Positions 8,527-14,794 of a stretch of 64,000 bases of DNA are shown here, in pieces. Every line of letters starts with the position of its first letter. Position 1 is the stretch's first letter. Location of the stretch: the NCBI GenBank assembly GCA_018664485.1, contig JABJOE010000002.1, forward strand, positions 1-64,000. Direction: 5' to 3'. The position numbers and the translations under genes are program-made. This stretch comes from Candidatus Uhrbacteria bacterium (GTDB lineage Bacteria; Patescibacteria; ABY1; SG8-24; UBA9934). A model generated the notes under the pieces. That model saw only the letters and a list, made by a program, of their open reading frames with translations, was not told the DNA's origin and made no database searches.

Positions 8527-8991
8527 TTAAAATGGGATATCTTCTAGTTTGATCTCGTCATCTGCATTGATAACCGGTGGCTCTTCTTGAGCTCCAGGTA
8601 CCGGAGCACTAGTGCTTGGAGCACCAAATGACCCGCCTCCGCCTCCACTTTGAGTCTTACCGCCAAGCATAACCATGCTCTCAGTAACGATCTCAGTTCG
8701 GTATCGCTTAACGCCATCCTGACCTTCCCAGTCACGCGTTTGCAATCGTCCTTCGATATAAACTTTATTTCCTTTTTTCAGGTATTGTCCGCAAATATCA
8801 GCCAATTTCCCCCAAGCAACGATGTTGTGGAATTCTGCTGACTCCTGTTTTTCACCTGAAGTCTTGTTTGTCCAACTTCTGTTCGTAGCAAGGGCGAATG
8901 AACATACAGCTTGACCGGATCCTGTCTGTCGGATCTCTGGATCACGTGTAAGGTTTCCAATTACCATTGCTTTGTTAAGTGACGCAGCCAT
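8527..8991 (-). CDS. ssb: Single-stranded DNA-binding protein
   Basis: Protects single-stranded DNA in replication and repair. It has 154 residues: an OB fold (about 1-105, MNKAMVIGNLTRDPE type opening with TRDWEGQDGVKRYRTEIV), a glycine-rich linker, and the acidic C-terminal tip DDEIKLEDIPF that recruits partner proteins. It lies between rpsF and rpsR, the common bacterial order. Confidence 0.97.
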   Translation of the reverse strand: MAASLNKAMVIGNLTRDPEIRQTGSGQAVCSFALATNRSWTNKTSGEKQESAEFHNIVAWGKLADICGQYLKKGNKVYIEGRLQTRDWEGQDGVKRYRTEIVTESMVMLGGKTQSGGGGGSFGAPSTSAPVPGAQEEPPVINADDEIKLEDIPF

Positions 8992-8992
8992 A

Positions 8993-9466
8993 TTAGACGT
9001 TGATATCTTTATCTAAAATCTCATCAAGCTTCCGATCAAGCTCTTCAGTCGACAAGCGATCTGGGCTTTCGACTACTTTAGGCTTTCGAGGCTTGCGAGC
9101 AACAGCGCGCTTTCCTTCTGCATCCAAAGGCTCTTGGTAAGACCCTGGCTTGAATTCATACTTAGCTGTAGGAATTCCCTTCTCTCGCTTAACTATCATG
9201 TGGCGTAGAACCTCATCTGTTAGGCGAATATCCTTGTCGATCTTAGCAACTGCTTCTGCTTCAGCTGATATATACGCTAAAACGTATGTACCGTGCCGAA
9301 CTTTCTTAATCGGATAAGCAAACTTAAGCTTTCCTAAATTCTGAGACTGTTCAACTTTTGCACCGTGCTTTTCAAAAACACCGGCGACCTGATTGATCAC
9401 TCCATCGATCTCACTATCAGAGAACTTTGATGGAATGATGTACATGAATTCGTAAATCATAGGCAT
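8993..9466 (-). CDS. rpsF: 30S ribosomal protein S6 with C-terminal extension
   Basis: Small-subunit protein; partner of S18. It has 157 residues. The usual S6 fold takes about the first 100 (YEFMYIIPSKFSDSEID, then KLKFAYPIKKVRHGTYVL). It is followed by a basic stretch (KRAVARKPRKPK) and an acidic, helical end, longer than typical S6. First gene of the rpsF-ssb-rpsR operon, with a 1 bp gap to ssb. Confidence 0.95.
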   Translation of the reverse strand: MPMIYEFMYIIPSKFSDSEIDGVINQVAGVFEKHGAKVEQSQNLGKLKFAYPIKKVRHGTYVLAYISAEAEAVAKIDKDIRLTDEVLRHMIVKREKGIPTAKYEFKPGSYQEPLDAEGKRAVARKPRKPKVVESPDRLSTEELDRKLDEILDKDINV

Positions 9467-9520
9467 GTTGTCCCGTCTCTCAGGTACGGGAGGCCATAGG
9501 GCCGTGGACCATATCTTATG
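9467..9520 (-). promoter_or_regulatory. Structured rpsF leader, possible S6:S18 autoregulatory site
   Basis: The minus-strand leader can fold as ACGGCC-CTAT-GGCC with a pyrimidine bulge before CGT, followed by a second stem TCCCGT/ACGGGA just before the start codon. S6:S18 leader motifs in other bacteria carry a bulged CCG next to such a stem. The match is by eye only. Confidence 0.35.
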
Positions 9521-9620
9521 AATAAGCGTTATAACTACTTAAAAAGTAGGTATCTTGAGCCGAAGATTAGCGTAATAGCCACCTCTTGTCAACATAGCCA
9601 ACGAAGCGTATGATCCGCCC

Positions 9621-10775
9621 ATGAAAACATTTGCCATATTAGGAGCCCAGCCGTCATTATCTCGCGAAGAAATTCGCGTGGTATTAGGTGTTGATATAAC
9701 CCCAGACGACGAAGTGGCCCTATTTGAGACTAAAGAATCGCTTGATGATCTCCAGGGGAAGCTCGGAGGAGTGAGCAAAATGGGGTCGATTGTAGCGTCT
9801 GTTACGGCCCAAACATTAGAAGCCACTTTAAAGCAGGAACTAGAGCAGGTGCCCGATCAAGGAAAGCTTCGTTTTGGAATCAGTGTCTACAGCATGGGTG
9901 GTCAGGTAAATGACATCCGACACGCTGTACGCAAGATCGGCATCTCAGTTAAAAAGGCTATCAAAGAAACTGGGCGGTCAATTCGTTACGTTGAATCTAA
10001 GGAGCCGACCCTTTCAAGCGTTGTAGTTTCAAAAAACAATCTTCAGCGGCATGGAACCGAGTTTGTACTTCTGGTTCGACCGAATGAAATTCTACTTGGC
10101 CGCACTCAGACTGTTCAAGATTTTGAAAACTGGGGACACCGTGACTATCATCGACCGGCACGTGATGCAAAGCGAGGGATGCTTCCACCGAAACTTGCAC
10201 GCATGATGGTTAACCTTTCAGGAACTGATACATCTGACGTAACTGTACTTGATCCGTTCTGTGGATCTGGAACTGTTTTGATGGAGTCTGCAATGCTAGG
10301 GAGTGGGCAGCTTGTAGGGTCTGATATTTTAGAGCAGGCAGTCGAGGATACTCGCGAGAATCTCGCGTGGCTTAAAGCAGATGGCACAACTCTTCCAAAT
10401 ACTCACCTGGTTCACTCGTCAGCTGCTGAACTTTCAAAGCACTTGGACGCAGAAAGTATTGGTCTACTTGTAACTGAACCGTTTTTAGGAAAGCCACGAT
10501 CCGGTAAAGAAACGAAAGAGGTTATCAAAAAACAAATTTCTGAATTAGAAACTCTATACAGTGAAAGTTTTGGAGCATTGAAGTCGCTACTAAAACCCGG
10601 AGCGCGAATCGTCATTGCAAACCCAGTACACATCATTGATGGTGAACGATTCCCAGTACCTACAAAGGATATTCTTGAAGGTCTCGGTTACACATCAGAA
10701 CCATTTTCAGAGCCTCTGACATACGAGCGTAAAGGTCAGTTCGTTGCTCGTGAGATCCTGCGTTTTTCAGCATAA
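9621..10775 (+). CDS. Trm11/UPF0020-type nucleic acid methyltransferase
   Basis: Probable S-adenosylmethionine-dependent tRNA (guanine-N2) methyltransferase of the TRM11 / Trm-G10 type. It has 384 residues. The N-terminal half (1-170) is of THUMP-like size and ends in the NWGHRDYHRPARDAKRGMLP stretch typical of the family. A Rossmann domain follows with motif I DPFCGSGT (D at residue 211). The catalytic motif IV, normally D/N-P-P-Y, reads T-E-P-F-L-G at 285-290. That may be a subfamily form or an altered catalytic site. It is divergent from rpsF and followed by a clear terminator. Confidence 0.8.
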   Translation: MKTFAILGAQPSLSREEIRVVLGVDITPDDEVALFETKESLDDLQGKLGGVSKMGSIVASVTAQTLEATLKQELEQVPDQGKLRFGISVYSMGGQVNDIRHAVRKIGISVKKAIKETGRSIRYVESKEPTLSSVVVSKNNLQRHGTEFVLLVRPNEILLGRTQTVQDFENWGHRDYHRPARDAKRGMLPPKLARMMVNLSGTDTSDVTVLDPFCGSGTVLMESAMLGSGQLVGSDILEQAVEDTRENLAWLKADGTTLPNTHLVHSSAAELSKHLDAESIGLLVTEPFLGKPRSGKETKEVIKKQISELETLYSESFGALKSLLKPGARIVIANPVHIIDGERFPVPTKDILEGLGYTSEPFSEPLTYERKGQFVAREILRFSA

Positions 10776-10803
10776 ACTGAATAGACAATTTAAATGATCG
10801 ACG

Positions 10804-10830
10804 GCCTACCAAAATTTTGGTAGGTTGTTT
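10804..10830 (+). terminator. Terminator of the methyltransferase gene
   Basis: The perfect stem CCTACCAAAA/TTTTGGTAGG (10805-10824) is followed by TTGTTTATT. Confidence 0.8.
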
Positions 10831-10864
10831 ATTAAGTAACCACTTAAACCCGCGCGGAGTCTTG

Positions 10865-10993
10865 ATGCCAGGAGAAACCCTTCTTACAGTTTTAACAATC
10901 TTTCTGTTCATTGCCGCTCTCACTTCGTATCTTTGGCTCCCGAGGCTTATCTCGATATTCGCAAGCCCAAAAGAAGAAGGTGCTGGTCAATGA
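10865..10993 (+). CDS. Membrane microprotein, 42 aa (array unit 1)
   Basis: ATG 10865 is preceded by GGAG at SD distance (CGCGGAGTCTTGATG). The product is 42 residues with one transmembrane helix (about 6-30) and a short charged tail, KEEGAGQ. It shares the pattern A/V-L-T-x-Y-x-W-x-P-x-L-I/V-S with the 42-residue product at 11622-11750, so the two are paralogues. A cassette-type hairpin (11008-11037) follows. It has no upstream lipoprotein partner, unlike the second unit, so this unit may be a remnant. Function unknown. Confidence 0.6.
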   Translation: MPGETLLTVLTIFLFIAALTSYLWLPRLISIFASPKEEGAGQ

Positions 10994-11007
10994 ACTCGCC
11001 CACGTCT

Positions 11008-11037
11008 CAATGGCGGCCCTCTCGGGGTCGCCGTTTG
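11008..11037 (+). terminator. Cassette terminator 1
   Basis: Hairpin GGCG-GCCC / GGGG-TCGCC with a TCTC loop, then TTTGTGCATC. The same hairpin with changed stem bases recurs at 11771-11797 and 12138-12164. Confidence 0.65.
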
Positions 11038-11093
11038 TGCATCCAAACTTATTTCTTTGCGATCCTTTCGTCTCCCTCAATAGGGTGCATGCG

Positions 11094-11146
11094 TTGACAA
11101 ACTGCTGTTTAACTGGTAGTTTTTGGTATCTGACAAACCCGTCAGA
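11094..11146 (+). promoter_or_regulatory. Cassette promoter and operator-like repeat (unit 2)
   Basis: TTGACA (11094-11099), 17 bp, TAGTTT (11117-11122), then the inverted repeat TCTGAC-N6-GTCAGA (11129-11146) at the expected transcription start. The whole arrangement is repeated with few changes at 11857-11909. Confidence 0.7.
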
Positions 11147-11163
11147 GCCAGCCCTGGAGCAGC

Positions 11164-11610
11164 ATGTACCGTTACCTCATACTCCTTGCTATCACATTTG
11201 TCGGCTGCAGCCACAGCATGACCGACGACGAGCTCAGCATTGCCGAACAGCTCTCCGAATGTGCCCAGGTGATGGGCATGCCGGAATGCACAATCCAAGG
11301 CAGACCTACGTCTGTTTTCATCAACAAGGATATCAACCGATGGGAAGGTGGCGTCGTCAACGGCAAGCCAATCGGAAAGAATCTCGGGCGTTTCTCGAGC
11401 CACTTCGAACAAGAGCTCACACATGGCCCCATCCTCGACGCAATCAATGAGGCGAGTGGGTGCGTAGACCGCTGCAAAGTCTCGGGTGTCGAAACAGGAA
11501 ACCCAAGTCATTATATCCTCTACATTGACGGCTCTAAAAAGGTCGGACTTTGTGTGAAGGCTGGGTCAATCCGACGAATGGACGAGCCCAAATACAGCTA
11601 CTGCTACTGA
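11164..11610 (+). CDS. Small cysteine-rich lipoprotein (unit 2)
   Basis: It has 148 residues; start ATG 11164 after GGAG at 5 bp. The N-terminus MYRYLILLAITFVGC is a lipoprotein signal with the lipid-modified Cys at residue 15. The mature part holds several more cysteines (around residues 33, 42, 99, 103, 128 and the penultimate residue), suggesting disulphides outside the cell. No family was recognised. The coding region is visibly richer in GC than the neighbouring housekeeping genes. A membrane microprotein gene follows after 11 bp, probably in the same transcript. Confidence 0.7.
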   Translation: MYRYLILLAITFVGCSHSMTDDELSIAEQLSECAQVMGMPECTIQGRPTSVFINKDINRWEGGVVNGKPIGKNLGRFSSHFEQELTHGPILDAINEASGCVDRCKVSGVETGNPSHYILYIDGSKKVGLCVKAGSIRRMDEPKYSYCY

Positions 11611-11621
11611 CGGAGATCTCT

Positions 11622-11750
11622 ATGCCCGACATCGAGATGATTGCCAAGGTATTGTTCGCCCTATTCATGGTGACCGTGCTCACAATCTACTACTGGGGCC
11701 CACCGCTGGTGAGCTTCATCAACTACAAGCGCAAAAAGCGCTCACGCTGA
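11622..11750 (+). CDS. Membrane microprotein, 42 aa (unit 2)
   Basis: It starts at ATG 11622 with GGAG upstream. It has 42 residues: one transmembrane segment (about 7-33, including LFALFMVTVLTIYYWG) and a strongly basic end, YKRKKRSR. It is a paralogue of the product at 10865-10993 and is related to the C-terminal half of 11927-12124. It lies 11 bp after the lipoprotein gene and is followed by the cassette terminator. Function unknown. Confidence 0.65.
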   Translation: MPDIEMIAKVLFALFMVTVLTIYYWGPPLVSFINYKRKKRSR

Positions 11751-11770
11751 CAGCGCTCCAAGTACGCCTC

Positions 11771-11797
11771 GACGGCGATCCTCTCAGGGTCGCCGTT
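11771..11797 (+). terminator. Cassette terminator 2
   Basis: Stem GACGGCG..CCT / AGG..CGCCGTT with a CTC loop, followed by TATGCATC. It is homologous to cassette terminators 1 and 3, with stem substitutions that keep pairing. Confidence 0.65.
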
Positions 11798-11856
11798 TAT
11801 GCATCAAAAACAATTTCACTGCGATCCATCCATCTCCCTGCAATAGGCTGTATCCG

Positions 11857-11909
11857 TTGACAAACTACCGTTTAACTGGTAGTTTTTGGTATCTGACAAA
11901 CCTGTCAGA
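11857..11909 (+). promoter_or_regulatory. Cassette promoter and operator-like repeat (unit 3)
   Basis: TTGACA (11857-11862), 17 bp, TAGTTT (11880-11885), then TCTGAC-N6-GTCAGA (11892-11909). The spacer also forms AAACTACC/GGTAGTTT in this copy only. It is near-identical to 11094-11146. Confidence 0.7.
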
Positions 11910-11926
11910 GCAAACCTTGGAGTAGT

Positions 11927-12124
11927 ATGCATCACTTTCTTGGTTTCATGATCCTTGCAGCGTGTTCTGCAGATCAGATGAACTCCACGAAAACCCTAAA
12001 CGAAGTGGAGATATTTGAAGCATCCCCAATCCAGATAATCACAATACTCCTTCTGACCTTCACCGCACTCACTTCGTTCGTTCGGGTTCTCTTGGCACTG
12101 CACAGCTCCAACGACAGCCAATAA
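11927..12124 (+). CDS. Lipoprotein-membrane microprotein (unit 3)
   Basis: It has 65 residues; ATG 11927 with GGAG 5 bp upstream. The N-terminus MHHFLGFMILAAC is a lipoprotein signal. After about 20 polar residues a second hydrophobic helix (about 36-58, with FTALTSFVRVLLAL) resembles the microproteins at 10865 and 11622. It therefore looks like a fusion or deletion product of the lipoprotein plus microprotein gene pair of unit 2. Function unknown. Confidence 0.65.
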   Translation: MHHFLGFMILAACSADQMNSTKTLNEVEIFEASPIQIITILLLTFTALTSFVRVLLALHSSNDSQ

Positions 12125-12137
12125 TCTTGTACACCTC

Positions 12138-12164
12138 AACGGCGGCCTTCTCAAGGTCGCCGTT
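12138..12164 (+). terminator. Cassette terminator 3
   Basis: Stem AACGGCG-G-CCTT / AAGG-T-CGCCGTT with a CTC loop; the best formed of the three related hairpins. Confidence 0.7.
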
Positions 12165-12173
12165 TGTGCATCA

Positions 12174-12200
12174 AACAAAAAAACCGCCACTCGGCGGTCT
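12174..12200. terminator. Terminator of ychF (bidirectional)
   Basis: ACCGCC-ACTC-GGCGGT (12183-12198) is flanked by seven A on the left. On the minus strand this is GC stem plus T run, directly after the ychF stop. Confidence 0.85.
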
Positions 12201-12212
12201 TCTTTACTCTCT

Positions 12213-13289
12213 CTAGACGCCTACTCGGAAGTGGCAGACGTCACCATCTTGAACGATGTACTCTTTACCTTCGACACGAAGTTTTCCGGCGTCTCGAGCT
12301 TGTGATTCACCACCCAACTCTACAAAATCACTGTATGCAATCACCTCACCTCGTATATATGCTTTTTCAAAATCAGTGTGAATCTTTCCGGCCGCTTGTG
12401 GTCCAGTTGATCCAGCTTCTACTGTCCACGCACGAGTCTCCTTCTCACCTGTTGTAAAGAAGCTAATCAAATTCAATGTTTTGTAGCACATGCTGATCAC
12501 TCGATCCAAACCAGACTCTTTCCATCCAAGGTCATCTAAGAAAACGCGCATGTCATCTGTGTCTAAAACTGATAACTCTGCCTCAATTTGTGCAGACACC
12601 GGAATAACCATACGGTCCTCACCGAGCGGTGACACCCAATTTGGATCACCGACAGACTCCTCGTTAACATTTACAACGTACAGAATCGGTTTCGTTGTGA
12701 GAAGTTGTATATCTTTTAAAACTTCAGTTTCATCTTTTGTGAGATCTGCCTCTCGCGCGAGCGTACCGGCTTCTAGAAGAGATTTATATTTCTTCAAACC
12801 GGAAACCTGGTTCATTAAAGTAACATCTTTTGATGCCTGAGCTTTTTTCTCGATTGGATCCAAACGCTTAGTAACTGTTGCAAGGTCTGCGAGCATCAAT
12901 TCCGTCTCAATTACTTCAACATCACGCAATGGGTCCAGAGAGCCATCAACGTGGACAATATCGCTATTCTCAAACGAACGAACGACGTGGGCGATCATAT
13001 CAACCTCACGAATAGTCGCTAAGAACTTATTTCCGAGCCCCTCGCCTTCGCTTGCACCCTTAACTAGGCCTGCAATATCAACAAACTCGATGGCTGTTGG
13101 GATGATTTTTGCTGTTTTTGAGAGGTCAGCAAGAATCTGGAGACGTTCATCTGGAACCTCCACGACACCAACATTTGGCTCGATCGTACAAAACGGGAAA
13201 TTGGCACAATCTACCTGCTTTTTGGTTAAAGCGGTAAAAAGGGTCGATTTTCCGACATTTGGCAGTCCTACAATTCCAACTTGAAGCAT
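12213..13289 (-). CDS. ychF: Redox-regulated ATPase/GTPase YchF (OLA1 type)
   Basis: Ribosome-associated P-loop NTPase of the Obg-like family. It has 358 residues. The P-loop GLPNVGKST lies at residues 8-16 and the Walker B/G3 element is DIAGLVKGASEGEGLGNKFL. The variant G4 NVNEE in place of NKxD fits ATP preference. A coiled-coil insertion (about 130-200) and a C-terminal TGS domain (about 275-358) follow. Length and order are typical. It stands alone between the accessory array and the caspase-like gene. Confidence 0.97.
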   Translation of the reverse strand: MLQVGIVGLPNVGKSTLFTALTKKQVDCANFPFCTIEPNVGVVEVPDERLQILADLSKTAKIIPTAIEFVDIAGLVKGASEGEGLGNKFLATIREVDMIAHVVRSFENSDIVHVDGSLDPLRDVEVIETELMLADLATVTKRLDPIEKKAQASKDVTLMNQVSGLKKYKSLLEAGTLAREADLTKDETEVLKDIQLLTTKPILYVVNVNEESVGDPNWVSPLGEDRMVIPVSAQIEAELSVLDTDDMRVFLDDLGWKESGLDRVISMCYKTLNLISFFTTGEKETRAWTVEAGSTGPQAAGKIHTDFEKAYIRGEVIAYSDFVELGGESQARDAGKLRVEGKEYIVQDGDVCHFRVGV

Positions 13290-13429
13290 ATGAGGGTTAT
13301 AGATTTTATGGAAAACAGGTCAGTCTAGGGACTATAAAGAGAAATACCCCTAATTCTGTCGCATCATAGTAGCTCATGGGAGAAGTTACAAGGCTTTCAC
13401 CTATATATAGCAAATATGAGATTCTCGGA

Positions 13430-13463
13430 TTGACAATCTAAGCTTAAAACGGTAAATTACCGT
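13430..13463 (+). promoter_or_regulatory. Promoter with palindromic operator, caspase-like gene
   Basis: TTGACA (13430-13435), 17 bp, TAAATT (13453-13458). The 15-bp palindrome ACGGTAAATTACCGT (13449-13463) covers the -10 box, as expected for a repressor site. Confidence 0.7.
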
Positions 13464-13502
13464 CTTCCCTCAAGTCGAGGAGAAGATATCCGAGAGGAAC
13501 AC

Positions 13503-14723
13503 ATGACCTACCTTCCAACGATGTTGGCCCTGCTCGGATTCTCTACCGCGCATGCTGCGCGAAACGAGATCCCGGCCGAGCCTACCCCCATCACCTACAC
13601 AGTCTTCATTGGCCCGAGCTATGAGCTTCAGGGTCAGCCCACCTTCACCAAGGGCGCCGCAACCTGCGAAGCGCTCGCAAGCCGTTTCGAGTCGGAAACG
13701 AACCCGGCGTCTATCGCCCTGTGCGGTATCGACGCTACGAAAGATGGGATCACTTCTGCACTCTCCGTAACGGTTTCAGCCCTCACGCCACATGACAACC
13801 TCCTGGTTGTTTATCTGGGTCAGGGTTGGGAGACACAGGGCGGACACTACAAGCTGCTGCCTGCTGACTTCTCCCTTGAAAGTGGGATCGCCGGTCTCGA
13901 AGAATCAAGCATTGATTTCGAGCGTGACTTCAAGTGGACGCTTCGCAATGCATCCAACCAAGGTGGTGAAGTCGTAATCCTGATGGACGCCGTTCACTCC
14001 GTTCACATTGAGCTCACGCCCTCCGGTGTAGAAGAGGGGGAGCCTTCCGGAATCTTGACGATCGGACCGACTGCAGCCAACTTCAATGATGGCCAAGATG
14101 CAGGGCTGCTGATCGTTTCTGCCACAGGAGGCGAGTACACCATCGATGACGGACTCTTCGGAGGTATCGTTGAAGATTCACTCGCAGGCCAGGCGGACGA
14201 AGACGGAGACGGCAAGCTCACCTTCGGGGAGCTCAAGCTGTTCGTGTTGTCGGAAAGTGCCACAAGGACAAAAGGCCAACAGAAAGGGCTGAGCGAAGGG
14301 CCGTGGATGCTGATGCATGAAGTGCATTTCATGGACCTTCCAGTCCCGAGTGCACCGAAGCGCCAGCGGAGCGGCTTGAATGTCGCGAGTCTGCGCAAGC
14401 CTGCGCTCTACAGCGGCATCGGTCTGTCCGTTGCCGGATGTGGGGTCACGATTGTCGGGCGAGTGATGGCAAACGGTGCCTACGCAGACATGGACGCAGG
14501 TAACTACAGCGACCGCGACCAATACAACGACCTCGTGGGCACCTACGAAACTGGTGCCGGGCTCTACCCGGTTGGAATCGCAACCTGCACCACGGGTCTC
14601 GTACTCACCGCAACGAGCTTCATTCTCGGAAAAGGGAATGGTGACAAGAAGGTCACCCTCACGCCCGCCGTGACCGGAACCACCGGAGCCAACGCAACCG
14701 TCGGATTCACCGCTCGCTGGTGA
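13503..14723 (+). CDS. Secreted caspase-fold pseudoprotease
   Basis: It has 406 residues; SD AGAGGA before ATG 13503. A signal peptide (1-18, ending STAHA) is followed by a region laid out like a bacterial caspase (peptidase C14) p20 domain. DNLLVVYLGQGW (98-109) aligns with the D-x-L-x-x-Y-x-S-G-H-G block, KLLPADF with the LLP-D block, and VVILMDAVHS (157-166) with the DACHSG block. The catalytic His is Gln107 and the catalytic Cys is Val164, so it should be inactive as a protease. A DEDGDGKLTFGEL calcium-loop-like element follows, as in many bacterial caspases, then two hydrophobic stretches near the C-terminus. The gene is high-GC, with its own promoter, operator and terminator. Role unknown. 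Confidence 0.75.
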   Translation: MTYLPTMLALLGFSTAHAARNEIPAEPTPITYTVFIGPSYELQGQPTFTKGAATCEALASRFESETNPASIALCGIDATKDGITSALSVTVSALTPHDNLLVVYLGQGWETQGGHYKLLPADFSLESGIAGLEESSIDFERDFKWTLRNASNQGGEVVILMDAVHSVHIELTPSGVEEGEPSGILTIGPTAANFNDGQDAGLLIVSATGGEYTIDDGLFGGIVEDSLAGQADEDGDGKLTFGELKLFVLSESATRTKGQQKGLSEGPWMLMHEVHFMDLPVPSAPKRQRSGLNVASLRKPALYSGIGLSVAGCGVTIVGRVMANGAYADMDAGNYSDRDQYNDLVGTYETGAGLYPVGIATCTTGLVLTATSFILGKGNGDKKVTLTPAVTGTTGANATVGFTARW

Positions 14724-14740
14724 CTCCTCGTACAACTTCG

Positions 14741-14775
14741 ATGCCCCGGGTCGCTTGCGACTCGGGGCATTATTG
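14741..14775 (+). terminator. Terminator of the caspase-like gene
   Basis: Long stem ATGCCCCG-G-GTCGC / GCGAC-T-CGGGGCAT with a TT loop, followed by TATTG. Confidence 0.8.
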
Positions 14776-14794
14776 CACCTATATTTAACTGTCT

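Noticed and set aside
10831..12165. Integron gene-cassette array with attC sites
   Set aside because: Units are in one direction with hairpins between them, but no GTTRRRY/RYYYAAC core pairs and no integron integrase are present, and each unit has its own promoter.
14178..14735. Minus-strand ORF of 185 aa opposite the caspase-like gene
   Set aside because: Long antisense frames are expected opposite high-GC genes; no SD, no domain, and the plus-strand gene has promoter, SD, signal peptide and terminator.
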